DNA of 64,000 bases from Rhizobium sp. R711 (GTDB taxonomy: Bacteria > Pseudomonadota > Alphaproteobacteria > Rhizobiales > Rhizobiaceae), in contig NZ_LOKZ01000035.1 of the NCBI RefSeq assembly GCF_002211365.1, positions 186,001 through 250,000 of the forward strand. Reading direction: 5' to 3'. A program made the translations under genes and the position numbers. Each line of letters starts with the position of its first letter. Positions within the stretch are counted from its first letter, which is position 1. This document shows positions 1-8,802 of this stretch, piece by piece. Under the pieces are notes generated by a model. The model was not told where the DNA came from. It was given only the letters and a program-made list of their open reading frames with translations, and did no database searches.

Positions 1-1
1 C

Positions 2-379
2 GTCAAGATCGGCCGCAAGGCAGAGTGGCCAGGCTGGACGCCACCGCCTGAAATGCGCGTTCGCGAGGCGGCAAAGGGTCACATCCTCCCGACCTTCCAA
101 GAAGGCGGCGAAGACAATCCGCTCGGCGCCCGCGCCATGTATCTCTACAAGGGCGGCAACGATACTTCCTTCCGTATCCACGGCACCAATCAGCCGTGGT
201 CGATCGGCCTCAACATGTCGTCCGGTTGCATCCGGATGATGAACAAGGATGTGATCGATCTTTATGATCGCGCGCCCGTCGGCACAAAGGTCATCGTCGT
301 TGGTCCCGGCAACAAGCAGGGCGAAGTCAGCTTCGACGATCGCGGCATCGACGTGCTGCGGACGCTGTTCGGCGGCTGA
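2..379 (+). CDS. L,D-transpeptidase (YkuD/ErfK family), 5' end outside the window
   Basis: The frame is open from base 2, so the start lies upstream and only the C-terminal part is seen. It belongs to the YkuD (L,D-transpeptidase) family, which forms or remodels 3-3 peptidoglycan cross-links or attaches proteins to peptidoglycan in the periplasm. The family signature is visible: a histidine in FRIHGTNQPWSIG and, about 17 residues on, the catalytic cysteine in SSGCIRMMNKD. The usual S/T-H-G-C is here S-S-G-C, a known variant. The protein ends about 50 residues after the cysteine, as expected for a catalytic domain at the C-terminus. A signal peptide cannot be judged. Confidence 0.9.
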   Translation, partial: VKIGRKAEWPGWTPPPEMRVREAAKGHILPTFQEGGEDNPLGARAMYLYKGGNDTSFRIHGTNQPWSIGLNMSSGCIRMMNKDVIDLYDRAPVGTKVIVVGPGNKQGEVSFDDRGIDVLRTLFGG

Positions 380-412
380 GACAAGCAATCAGGCGGCCGG
401 GCAACCGGTCGC

Positions 413-853
413 CTATTTCGATCCGCAGGTGACCTTGCCGGTGGCGGTGAGCGGTTTTGCGCCACCGTCGAGAGCGAATTCATAGGTCCCTGAGAACGTG
501 TTCATCGATTTTCCGCGCTGACCAGCCATCACGATCAGGCTGATCCCCTGGCCATTCGCATCGTCACCACCCTCATAGAAGATCTCCAGCCGCAGTTCAC
601 CGTCATGCGACCAGTGATGCGTCAGGTTTTCTGAACTGACGGCAATCTTCTTGAGTGCCTGCGGAACGTCATCGTTCTTCGCCACCAGAGCGCCGCGAAG
701 ATGATTGAGCTTGTGGCCGCCGCCAGCCTCGAAGCCGCTTTCGACCGTAAAGCGCACGTCCTTGTCATCCGCCGAGCAGAAATAGCGAGTGTCTGCGTGG
801 GCGGCAGTTGCCGCGCCGCAGAAAACCGTTAGCGCGACGATAGTGCGATACAT
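413..853 (-). CDS. Small exported protein of unknown function
   Basis: Encodes 146 residues. The ATG at 853 is chosen because it begins a clear signal peptide (MYRTIVALTVFCGAATAAHA, likely cut after AHA). An upstream extension of the frame to 1129 would overlap glcF and lacks a signal sequence. The mature part is rich in beta-prone sequence and has two cysteines (YFCSADD near the N-terminus and VTCGSK at the C-terminus) that could form a disulphide. I do not recognise a characterised family. It sits downstream of glcF on the same strand with a 38-base gap, so it may be read from the same transcript, but nothing links it to glycolate. Confidence 0.75.
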   Translation of the reverse strand: MYRTIVALTVFCGAATAAHADTRYFCSADDKDVRFTVESGFEAGGGHKLNHLRGALVAKNDDVPQALKKIAVSSENLTHHWSHDGELRLEIFYEGGDDANGQGISLIVMAGQRGKSMNTFSGTYEFALDGGAKPLTATGKVTCGSK

Positions 854-891
854 GAGCGGCTCCTGAAATCGCCGGATAATCCGACGCGCCG

Positions 892-2205
892 CTAAGCTAA
901 AGGCAAATCCTTTAATTTTTCCGGTACATCCCCGCCATAGGCCCAATCCAGCAATTGCACCGTATGAACGATCGGAAGGGCTGTCCCGGTCGCAATCTGC
1001 ATGATGCAGCCGATATTGCCGGTTGCGATCACCTGCGGCTTCGTCGCTTCGATATTCTTGACCTTGCGGGTCTTGAGTACCTCGGAAATATCCGACTGCA
1101 TGATGTTGTAGGTACCGGCCGAGCCGCAACAGAGGTGGCCTTCTGCGGGATCGCGGACATTGAAGCCGGCCGCCTTCAGCAGTCGCTTGGGCGCTATCGT
1201 GATCTTCTGCCCGTGCTGCATCGAGCAGGCAGAGTGATAGGCGACGATGATGCCCTTCGGCATCTGTGTCGGAAGCTCGAGCGATACGAGATATTCCGTG
1301 ATGTCCTTCGCCAGGCCCGATACGCGCGCCGCCTTTTCGGCATAGGCGGGATCGAGCCGCAACATATGACCATAGTCCTTGATCGTCGTGCCACAGCCGG
1401 AGGCAGTGATGATGATTGCGTCGAGCCCACCCCTCTCGATTTCACGCGTCCACACATCGACATTGGCGCGTGCGCTCGCCAAAGCCTGCTCTTCGCGCCC
1501 CATGTGATGGACGAGTGAGCCACAGCAGCTCTCCCCCTCGGGAACGACGACTTCGACGCCAAGCCGCGTGAGCAGCCTGATGGTTGCCTCGTTGATCCCG
1601 GGGTCGAGGACCGGTTGTGCGCAGCCAGTCAAGATCGCGACGCGACCGCGCTTCTCACCAACAGGAGGGTGGCTTGCCGGCGCGGCATAGCTCGAGGCGG
1701 GAGGAATACGTCGCGGCGCCAGCGCCAGCATCGCGGCAAATGGTTTCAATGCGGGCGAACGCCTGAGAAGGCCTGCGAACGGCCGCCCCGCCGACGACAG
1801 CTTGATCGCGAGGCGAAACCGATCGGGATAGGGCAAAACAGCGGCAAGGATGGCCCGCACGAGCCCGTTCATGAAAGGACGCTTGTAGGTCTTTTCGATA
1901 TGCGCCCGTGCGTGGTCGACCAAGTGCATATAGTCGACGCCGGAGGGGCAGGTCGTCACGCAGGCGAGACACGAGAGACAGCGGTCGATATGGGTAACGA
2001 CTTCAGCGTCTGCCGGGCGCCCGTTTTCCAGCATGTCCTTGATCAGATAGATGCGGCCACGCGGGCTGTCGAGCTCATTGCCGAGCGTCACATAGGTCGG
2101 ACAGGTCGCGGTGCAGAAGCCGCAATGGACGCATTTGCGCAGGATCTTCTCGGATTCAGCAACATTGGGGTCGGCAAGCTGGGCGGGCGTGAAATTAGTC
2201 TGCAT
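892..2205 (-). CDS. glcF: Glycolate oxidase iron-sulfur subunit
   Basis: Encodes 437 residues, normal for GlcF. Two 4Fe-4S motifs lie near the N-terminus: CVHCGFCTATCPTY (about residue 25) and CLSCLACVTTCPSG (about 77). Two cysteine-rich CCG-type domains follow (GESCCGSLVHH and HLCCGSAGTYN). GlcF passes electrons from the flavin subunits to the membrane quinone pool while glycolate is oxidised to glyoxylate. The start has an AGGAG 9 bases upstream and lies 4 bases after the glcE stop. It is the last gene of glcD-glcE-glcF. Confidence 0.96.
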   Translation of the reverse strand: MQTNFTPAQLADPNVAESEKILRKCVHCGFCTATCPTYVTLGNELDSPRGRIYLIKDMLENGRPADAEVVTHIDRCLSCLACVTTCPSGVDYMHLVDHARAHIEKTYKRPFMNGLVRAILAAVLPYPDRFRLAIKLSSAGRPFAGLLRRSPALKPFAAMLALAPRRIPPASSYAAPASHPPVGEKRGRVAILTGCAQPVLDPGINEATIRLLTRLGVEVVVPEGESCCGSLVHHMGREEQALASARANVDVWTREIERGGLDAIIITASGCGTTIKDYGHMLRLDPAYAEKAARVSGLAKDITEYLVSLELPTQMPKGIIVAYHSACSMQHGQKITIAPKRLLKAAGFNVRDPAEGHLCCGSAGTYNIMQSDISEVLKTRKVKNIEATKPQVIATGNIGCIMQIATGTALPIVHTVQLLDWAYGGDVPEKLKDLPLA

Positions 2206-2209
2206 TGCC

Positions 2210-3415
2210 CTATGCTCCTGCCATCTTCCCGGGATTGAAGATGCCGGCGGGATCGAATTTCAGCTTCAGACGCTGCGAGAGCAAGGCCACTGCCTCCTGC
2301 TGCGGCTGAAAGGCCGCCGTCATCGCCCGGATCTTCTCCGGGGCGCGGATCAGCGTGGCGTGGCCGCCGCCCAGCGCCTTGATGAAGCGGCGCAAGAGGT
2401 CCGCGTCGGCATCTGCCTCCATTCGCATCCAGATCAGCCCGCCCTGCCAGTCGTAGAATGCATCGACGCCGGCTTCCAGGCGAAGGGCTGCGACGAGTTG
2501 GTGGCCGACGGTTGGCGCGACAGAAACCCGCCAAACGGGCCGCATCGTGCCGTCAGCATAAGGCGCGACATCCCGGATATCTTTCCAAAGACGGGCGCTC
2601 TCACTTTGTTCCAGCCGCGTGACCGATCCTAACACTTGCATGGCCGCAACGAGCTTGGCTGCCCGAGCATCGACGGAGCCCGGCAGGCCCTCGATGCGCA
2701 GACACGTCGCCTCCCCTCCGGAAAGCGTGCTGTCGAGAAACTTCCAGGACACGGTCATCGGCAAATGCGCGGCGCCGGAGACCTCGACCGGCAATGCCAT
2801 CGCCGCGGCCATGGCGTTGGCAGCTTCGGCATCGTTCAATCCCGAGACGACGACGGTCGCTTCGGTTCGCGGTCGCGGCGGCACCCGGAAGGTCACTTCG
2901 GTCAGGAACCCCAGCGTGCCGTGCGAACCGGCCATCAGCTTGACGAGGTCCAACCCGGTCACGTTTTTCATGACGCGACCGCCAGCCTTGATCACCTCAC
3001 CCTTGCCATTGATGAAGCTGACGCCAAGCAAACTGTCGCGCGCGGCTCCCGCCACGAAACGACGCGGGCCCGAGACGTTTGCAGCAAAGACGCCGCCGAT
3101 CGTCGGCTCGCCTGACGTTCCCATAATCAGCCGATGGTCCATCGGCTCGAAGGCCATCATCTGACCGTTCTCGGCCAGTGCGGCTTCGATCTCGGACATT
3201 GGTGTTCCCGAGCGTGCGGTCAAGACCATCTCGCCCGGATTATAGGCCGCGATGCCGCTCAGATTGGACGACCGTAGGCGGCTTTCCGCCACCACGGTAT
3301 TTCCGAAACCAGAGCGCGTGTTGCCGCCGCAGAGTGCGAGCGGCTTGCCTGCCTGCGCATGGCTGCGGACGACTGCCGCAGCTTCTTCGTCCGTCATAGG
3401 CGATAGGTCGATCAT
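2210..3415 (-). CDS. glcE: Glycolate oxidase FAD-binding subunit
   Basis: Encodes 401 residues, typical of GlcE. It has an N-terminal FAD_binding_4 domain: the stretch GTSGEPTIGGVFAANVSGPR and the following ARDSLLGVSFINGKGEV are the usual flavin pocket. The C-terminus ends with the DPAGIFNPGKM signature shared by FAD-linked oxidases. It acts with GlcD and GlcF in the three-part glycolate dehydrogenase. The start overlaps the glcD stop by four bases (ATGA), indicating translational coupling. Confidence 0.96.
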   Translation of the reverse strand: MIDLSPMTDEEAAAVVRSHAQAGKPLALCGGNTRSGFGNTVVAESRLRSSNLSGIAAYNPGEMVLTARSGTPMSEIEAALAENGQMMAFEPMDHRLIMGTSGEPTIGGVFAANVSGPRRFVAGAARDSLLGVSFINGKGEVIKAGGRVMKNVTGLDLVKLMAGSHGTLGFLTEVTFRVPPRPRTEATVVVSGLNDAEAANAMAAAMALPVEVSGAAHLPMTVSWKFLDSTLSGGEATCLRIEGLPGSVDARAAKLVAAMQVLGSVTRLEQSESARLWKDIRDVAPYADGTMRPVWRVSVAPTVGHQLVAALRLEAGVDAFYDWQGGLIWMRMEADADADLLRRFIKALGGGHATLIRAPEKIRAMTAAFQPQQEAVALLSQRLKLKFDPAGIFNPGKMAGA

Positions 3416-4851
3416 GCGGCTGGACGTCCCTCGAGCGGGAAGACCTTGGACGGATTCAGGAGCCAGTCGGGATCGAACGCAGCGCGTGCGGCCATCTGCT
3501 GTGCCAAGTCCGCTTCGGAATACTGATGGCGCATCAGGTCTCGCTTTTCGATGCCGACGCCGTGTTCGCCCGTCAGACAGCCACCGGCATCGACGCAGAG
3601 CTTCAGGATCTCCATGCCCGCTGCCTCGGCGCGCGCGGCATCTTCCGGATCATTGGCATTGAAAAGGATCAGAGGATGCATGTTGCCATCGCCGGCATGG
3701 AACACATTGGCGACGCGAAGCCCATGGCGATCGATGATTTCAGAGGTTTTCTTCAGCACGTGGGAAAGCTGGCTGAGCGGCACGGTGCCGTCCATGCAGA
3801 TATAGTCGGCAATGCGCCCGGTGGCGCCGAAGGCCGACTTCCGGCCTTTCCAGATCAGCGCAGCCTCGGTTGCCGACTGGCATTCGCGGACGGTTTTCAC
3901 GCCATGCCTGCGCGCGATTTCGACGATGCTCTTCAGCATGTCGTCCATTTCCGCTTCCGATCCCTCGACCTCCACGATCAACAGCGCACCGACATCCAAG
4001 GGATAGCCGGCCTTGGCAAAGGCTTCGCAGATTTCGATCGCAGGCTTGTCCATGAATTCGATGGCAACGGGAATGATACCCGCAGCGATAATATCGGCGA
4101 CGCAGAACCCTGCCTCCTCGGAGGTATCGAAGCCGAACAGGACCGGCCGCGCGCCCTCTGGCTTGGCGATCAGCCGGACGGTCGCTTCCGTGACAATCCC
4201 AAGCTGGCCTTCGTGTCCGCAAACCAACCCAAGCAGGTCATAGCCTCCGGCATCCAACGCCTTGCCCCCGAGATCTATGACGGTGCCATCCGTCAGGACC
4301 ATCTTTACACCGAGCAAGTTATTGGTCGTCACGCCATACTTCAGACAGTGCGCGCCGCCGGAATTCATTCCGATATTGCCGCCGATCGTGCAGGCCAGCT
4401 GCGAGCTCGGATCGGGCGCATAGAAGAAGCCGTCCGCGGCGACGGATTCCGAGATATTCAGATTGGTCACGCCCGCTTCGACGACCGCCACGCGGTTGGG
4501 CAGATCGATGTCGAGAATGCGGTTCATCTTGGAAACGCAGACGACGACCGCATCCTCCTGCGGAATCGCGCCGCCCGAGAGTGACGTTCCGGCGCCGCGC
4601 GGCACCACCGGGACCCCATAGCGATGACAGTATTTCATGACAGCGGCCACTTCCGCGGTCGTTCGCGGCAGGGCAACCGCCAGCGGCATCCGGCGATAGG
4701 AAACGAAGGCATCGGTCTCGAACGGCATCAGTTCGCGCGCCTCATGCACCAGGCATTCCGGCGGCAGCAGGTCGACAAGATCGGCGACGATCTGCCGGCG
4801 GCGGGCAAGTACGTCGGCACGCGGGGCGAGAAACGAAATGGTGTCGGACAT
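3412..4851 (-). CDS. glcD: Glycolate oxidase subunit, FAD-linked
   Basis: Encodes 479 residues. It is the catalytic flavoprotein of glycolate oxidase (glycolate to glyoxylate). FAD-binding signatures are VPRGAGTSLSGGAIP (about residue 75) and GGNIGMNSGGAHCLKYGVT (about 140). The C-terminal domain carries NVFHAGDGNMHPL and the conserved CLTGEHGVGIEKRD. The open frame reaches 4956, but the ATG at 4851 is chosen: it has a GGGAGAGAG ribosome site and fits the family length, while the upstream extension is arginine-rich and unlike GlcD. It is first in glcDEF and divergent from a LysR gene. Confidence 0.96.
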   Translation of the reverse strand: MSDTISFLAPRADVLARRRQIVADLVDLLPPECLVHEARELMPFETDAFVSYRRMPLAVALPRTTAEVAAVMKYCHRYGVPVVPRGAGTSLSGGAIPQEDAVVVCVSKMNRILDIDLPNRVAVVEAGVTNLNISESVAADGFFYAPDPSSQLACTIGGNIGMNSGGAHCLKYGVTTNNLLGVKMVLTDGTVIDLGGKALDAGGYDLLGLVCGHEGQLGIVTEATVRLIAKPEGARPVLFGFDTSEEAGFCVADIIAAGIIPVAIEFMDKPAIEICEAFAKAGYPLDVGALLIVEVEGSEAEMDDMLKSIVEIARRHGVKTVRECQSATEAALIWKGRKSAFGATGRIADYICMDGTVPLSQLSHVLKKTSEIIDRHGLRVANVFHAGDGNMHPLILFNANDPEDAARAEAAGMEILKLCVDAGGCLTGEHGVGIEKRDLMRHQYSEADLAQQMAARAAFDPDWLLNPSKVFPLEGRPAA

Positions 4852-4986
4852 AGCTCTCTCCCTTCGCCGGCGGCAGCGAAAAACCGGACGCATCCTCCGC
4901 GGTGCCGGCTCAATCGGGCTTAGCACTTTCCCCATTATGGCGCAAATGCTAAGCACTTATTCCAAAAGGACAAACAATCAAAGCGC
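4852..4986. promoter_or_regulatory. Divergent control region of glcDEF and the LysR gene
   Basis: This 135-base gap separates the glcD start from the LysR start, so it must hold both promoters. Two near-identical 11-mers are present in direct orientation: GCTTAGCACTT at 4918-4928 and GCTAAGCACTT at 4948-4958. They differ at one base and lie exactly 30 bases apart, close to three helical turns. Each begins with the palindromic core GCTNAGC. They are good candidates for the LysR operator; this is inference from position and repeat structure. Confidence 0.55.
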
Positions 4987-5883
4987 ATGACCAATCTGGG
5001 TGACCTCGAAATTTTCGCAAAAGTCGTTTCGACAGGGAGCATGTCGCTTGCCGGTAGGGCGCTCGGCTTTTCGCCGGCCGTGGTCTCCAAACGCATCAAG
5101 CGGCTAGAAGATCGGCTGGGCACGCGACTCCTGCAACGCACGACGCGGCAGATCTCGCTGACAGAGGCGGGCCAGGGCTTCTACGATCGCGTGCTCGGCA
5201 TTCTCGCCGGTATCGAGGAGGCGGAATACTACATTTCCGGGCGCTCCGCACAGATGCAGGGAACTCTGAAAGTGACGGCGCCGACCTCGTTCGGACGCAC
5301 GCATGTCGCCCCTCATCTGAAGTCCTTCATGGACATGCATTCGGGGCTTGCGATCAATCTGGTGCTCAGCGACGAATTCACTGACATCGTGGGCGAAGGC
5401 TTCGACCTTGCCGTCCGGATTGCGGAACTGACCGACTCGAGTCTTGTCGCGCGGCGACTTGCACCGGTCAGACGCCTGCTTTGCGCCTCCCCGGATTATC
5501 TCGCCGCCAACGGTACGCCGCAGACGATCGAAGATCTTAAGCAACATCGCTGCCTGCCCGCGCACAACAACGATGCCTGGCGGCTGGAAGGACCCGAGGG
5601 CCCGCTTTCTCTGCGGCCGGAAGGGATGCTCGTCACCAATTCCAGCGAAGTGGTGCGGGAGGCTGTCATATCCGGGCTCGGGATCGCGCTGCGCTCCACC
5701 TGGGACATCAGCGGCGAGTTGAAGGATGGCCGATTGATTCACATCCTTCCCGCCTACGAGGGATCGCGCAACGTGACGCTTTCTGCGGTCTATCCGAGCC
5801 GCCAATTCCTGCCGGCCAAGGTGCGGCTGTTCATCGACTATCTCGCCGAAGTCTACGGCCCGGTCCCCTATTGGGAACGCTAG
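4987..5883 (+). CDS. LysR-family regulator, probable regulator of glcDEF
   Basis: Encodes 298 residues, standard for the LysR family. The N-terminal winged helix-turn-helix is clear (LEIFAKVVSTGSMSLAGRALGFSPAVVSKRIKRLEDRLGTRLLQ) when read in pieces around residues 6-50, followed by a substrate-binding domain (GTLKVTAPTSFGRTHVAPHL onward). It is of the CrgA/DmlR-like subgroup in which LQRTTRQISLTEAG follows the helix-turn-helix. Being divergent from glcD across 135 bases, it most likely senses glycolate or a related acid; that role is inferred from context only. Confidence 0.88.
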   Translation: MTNLGDLEIFAKVVSTGSMSLAGRALGFSPAVVSKRIKRLEDRLGTRLLQRTTRQISLTEAGQGFYDRVLGILAGIEEAEYYISGRSAQMQGTLKVTAPTSFGRTHVAPHLKSFMDMHSGLAINLVLSDEFTDIVGEGFDLAVRIAELTDSSLVARRLAPVRRLLCASPDYLAANGTPQTIEDLKQHRCLPAHNNDAWRLEGPEGPLSLRPEGMLVTNSSEVVREAVISGLGIALRSTWDISGELKDGRLIHILPAYEGSRNVTLSAVYPSRQFLPAKVRLFIDYLAEVYGPVPYWER

Positions 5884-6493
5884 GGGCTTTCACCAGCCAG
5901 TTCGCCAGCCTCTCGATGACGAGATCAAGCAGTGCCCGCAAGCGCGCCTGCCGTTTCATGTCCCGGTGATAGCCGATCCACGTGTCGCGCCCGGGCGGCG
6001 CTTCACCGAGATCGACAGGCTCGATGTCAGCGATCAAATCGCCAATGGGGCGCGGCAGAACGGCAAGGCCGGCCCCATTCCTGCATAGCGCCGCCTGCAC
6101 ATCTCGGTTGTTGCTGCGCATGGCAAGGCCTTCGGCAAAAGACGCGTCACCCGCGCCACGTCGGGCACGCCGCCAAAGGCCTCGTCCATCGTGACCAGAC
6201 GGGCACCCGCGCCATCCCCTGCCCTCGGGTGCTCGGCGCCGCGGCGGATATAAAGCCGGTAGTCGTATGCAGCAGCTTGCGCGATATCACGTCCGGCTCG
6301 GTGAAGGGCGCGATCCGCACAACGACATCAGCCTCCCGGCGGGAGAGGTTGAGCAGGCGGCTATCGGTCAGCAATTCGACGACGATCTTCGGATGACGCA
6401 GCGAGAATTCCGCAAGCACCGGCGCAAGCCATGTGCTCCGAACCACTCCGAAGAAGACAAGCGCAGGAAGCCGCCGCGCATTCTCCGCGCGAC
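5831..6493 (-). pseudogene. LysR regulator remnant lacking its DNA-binding domain, two frameshifts
   Basis: Three consecutive minus-strand frames together spell one LysR substrate-binding domain. The first piece is LVFFGVVRSTWLAPVLAEF through DVISRKLLHTT (about 6470-6268). A frameshift near 6268 leads to YRLYIRRGAEHP through TRLLPKALP (to about 6125). A second frameshift near 6122 leads to RSNNRDVQAALCRNGAG through LDLVIERLANWL (to about 5890). The roughly 90-residue helix-turn-helix that should precede it is missing; the fragment runs straight into the upstream region of the next gene. The last frame has lost its stop and overlaps the convergent LysR gene. It cannot make a working regulator. 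Confidence 0.85.
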
Positions 6494-6513
6494 AGAGACG
6501 AAAGGAGAGTTGC

Positions 6514-7511
6514 ATGTCCCAGTTCACAACGATGAAGGCGCTCCTGATTGACGCGCCGAAGGCCGATTTCCGTCTCGCCGAGGTCGCCAAGCCGACGCCG
6601 CGAGAGGGTGAGATTTCGGTCCGCATCAAGGCAAGCGGCGTCAATCCGCTGGACACCAAGATCCGCGCCGGCAATGCCGCCCATGCGGGGCATCCGTTTC
6701 CGGCCGTTCTTGGCATTGATCTGGCTGGCGTCGTCGAGCAGGTCGGCCCCGGCGTCACCGAGTTCCACCGCGGCGACGAAGTCTATGGCATGACCGGTGG
6801 CGTCGGCGGCATCCAGGGCTCGCTGGCTGAATTCGCCGCGGTCGACGCCAGGCTGATTGCGCCGAAGCCCCAAAATCTCTCGATGCGGGAAGCAGCAGCC
6901 CTGCCGCTGATCGCAATCACCGCCTGGGAAGGGCTGGTCGATCGCGCCAATGTCCGCAAGGGCCAGCAGGTTCTCGTCCTCGGCGTCGGCGGCGGCGTTG
7001 GGCACATTACGGTACAGATCGCGAAAGCCGCAGGCGCTGATGTGTTTGCGGTCGACGGCGCCGCCAGGGCGGATTACCTCGCAAGCCTCGGAGCAACGCC
7101 GATCGACTACAGAGTAGAGACTGTGACGGATTATGTCGGCGGTCACACCGGCGGCAAAGGCTTCGACATCGTCTACGATACCGTCGGCGGTCCCGGCCTC
7201 GATGGGGCCTTCCAGGCGGTCGGACGATTCGGTCACGTCGTCAGCGCGCTCGGATGGGGAACGCATGCGCTTGCCCCGCTGTCGTTCAAGGCGGCGAGCT
7301 ATTCGGGCGTCTTTACGCTGCTGCCGCTTCTGACCGGCGAAGGGCGCAGCCACCATGGCGAGATCCTGAGGGAGGTCGGCAAACTCGTCGAGGCCGAAAG
7401 GTGATGCCGAGGCTGGACGCGCGCCGCTTCGGACTTTCGGATGTCGCCGAAGCCCATGCGTTGATCGAAAGCCGCCAGGCAAACGGCAAGCTGGTGGTGG
7501 AGATTGCCTGA
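6514..7511 (+). pseudogene. Zinc-type alcohol dehydrogenase / quinone oxidoreductase, frameshifted near its 3' end
   Basis: A medium-chain dehydrogenase/reductase of the quinone oxidoreductase type. The GroES-like N-terminal domain (SGVNPLDTKIRAGN) and the NADPH-binding motif VLGVGGGVGHITVQIAKAAGA are intact. The first frame ends at a TGA at 7402-7404 after GKLVEAER. The expected C-terminus continues in another frame as LDARRFGLSDVAEAHALIES and ends at 7511. One base appears to be missing around 7395-7404. The start ATG has AAGGAGAG just upstream. The truncated product would lack about 35 residues; a sequencing error is possible, but the neighbouring regulator is also broken. Confidence 0.8.
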
Positions 7512-7551
7512 AATTTGGAGGTGCGCGGCGGATTCTCGCCGTGCCCGTCAC

Positions 7552-8709
7552 TTATCGCGCCAGATCGAGATAGGCGCTTGCCACCCTGGCATCGATATCT
7601 GCAGGCACCGGGACGATACAGCTCTCGGCGCCGACATCGCGCCTGGCGACACGCTCAAGGCAGCGCGCCTGCAGCGTGAAACCAAGATCCATCGATTCGA
7701 CGGAATTGCCGAGCGGCCGGGGGCCGGCGAGGTTTGCCATATGCCCGCCGCCGAGAATATGGAAAGAGCGACCGTCGCGGAGGTGCAAGGTCTCGATATG
7801 ATCCGCCTCGTAGCGATCGATCCGCACGACATCTGGATGCTGCCGGAATGCCGCAACATCGATCTCATGCGGGAAATGTCCGCCATTCATTAAGATCGCA
7901 CCGTCCTTGATCAGCGGAAGGTCGGCGGCGGTGACGATCGCGGGAGAGCCCGTGACCGTGACAAGCACATCGGCTGTGGCAATCGCCTCGTTGCGCAGCG
8001 GCGTGGAGAAGCCGTCGAGGTGCGCCTCCAGCGCTGTCACCGGATCGATATCAACGACGCTGACGGTTGAAAACGCATTGCGGAAGCAGGCCGCTGTCCC
8101 CTTCCCGCAGGCGCCGTAGCCGAAAACCGTGACACGCTTACCGTTGGTCGAGCGGTTGGTGAAGCGCATGTAGCTTTCGAAAAGGCTCTGGCCGACGGCA
8201 TGTCTGTTTTCGGCGAACTGCTTGATCGGGCTGTCATTGATGACCAGGATCGGCATGTTCAATTTTGCCCGCATCGGCAGCAGGCGTGTGCGGCCTGATG
8301 TCGTTTCCTCGGTGCCGCCGAGAAGGCCGACGTAAAAAGCCCCAGCCGCGATCGCAAAGAGGTCGCCGCCATTGTCGAGCAGCAGATCCGGCTTTTCAGC
8401 GACGACCGCCTCCAAGCTCTTATGATGCGCGACGGGGTCCGTCGTCTGGGTCGCGAACACGGTGATCCCCTGCGAGCGGAGAAACTCCACGGTCGAAGGC
8501 TGCGTGCTGTTCACGTTTCCGGTGCAGACGAGCCGTGCGCCGCCGGCCTTGAGTGTCATCAGCAGCGCCACGGTCTTCGGCTCCAGATGGATGCCGGTGC
8601 CGATGGTCAGACCGGCGAACGGTTGCGTCTTCTCGAACTCCGCCGCCGTTGCCTTGAGCAATCGGCAGTTGTTGCCGATCCATTCGATGCGCGTTGCGTC
8701 TCTTTGCAT
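7552..8709 (-). CDS. Adenosylhomocysteinase-like NAD-binding protein (short form)
   Basis: Encodes 385 residues, much shorter than usual bacterial S-adenosylhomocysteine hydrolases (about 430-470). Family features are clear: GTGIHLEPKTVALL (the His of the SLHMT region), LLLDNGGDL (Asp of DDGGD), GGTEETTSG (Glu) and the Rossmann motif FGYGACGKGTAA. Two positions differ: the K-x3-D-N pair reads IKQFAENR, so the catalytic aspartate appears as glutamate, and the C-terminal Lys/Tyr tail (KPxxYRY), which reaches into the partner subunit, is absent. The start has AAGGA upstream. It may act on SAH or a related thioether nucleoside; substrate unknown. A LysR gene lies just upstream on the same strand. 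Confidence 0.8.
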   Translation of the reverse strand: MQRDATRIEWIGNNCRLLKATAAEFEKTQPFAGLTIGTGIHLEPKTVALLMTLKAGGARLVCTGNVNSTQPSTVEFLRSQGITVFATQTTDPVAHHKSLEAVVAEKPDLLLDNGGDLFAIAAGAFYVGLLGGTEETTSGRTRLLPMRAKLNMPILVINDSPIKQFAENRHAVGQSLFESYMRFTNRSTNGKRVTVFGYGACGKGTAACFRNAFSTVSVVDIDPVTALEAHLDGFSTPLRNEAIATADVLVTVTGSPAIVTAADLPLIKDGAILMNGGHFPHEIDVAAFRQHPDVVRIDRYEADHIETLHLRDGRSFHILGGGHMANLAGPRPLGNSVESMDLGFTLQARCLERVARRDVGAESCIVPVPADIDARVASAYLDLAR

Positions 8710-8802
8710 GTCCGATGTCCTTCCGCTGTCAATGCAGTGTTAGACCCGGGCACGCTTTTCGACCATGGAGATAATTCTTCGCAATAGGGCAGAAAATCTG
8801 CC

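Noticed and set aside
413..1129. A 238-residue reading of the small exported protein
   Set aside because: It would overlap glcF and bury a clear signal peptide; the ATG at 853 is far better.
955..1518. Long plus-strand frames opposite glcF, glcE and glcD
   Set aside because: They are antisense shadows of GC-rich genes, with arginine/histidine-rich composition and no family likeness.
6361..7551. A 396-residue minus-strand frame opposite the oxidoreductase
   Set aside because: It lies fully antisense to a recognisable dehydrogenase and has no domain of its own.
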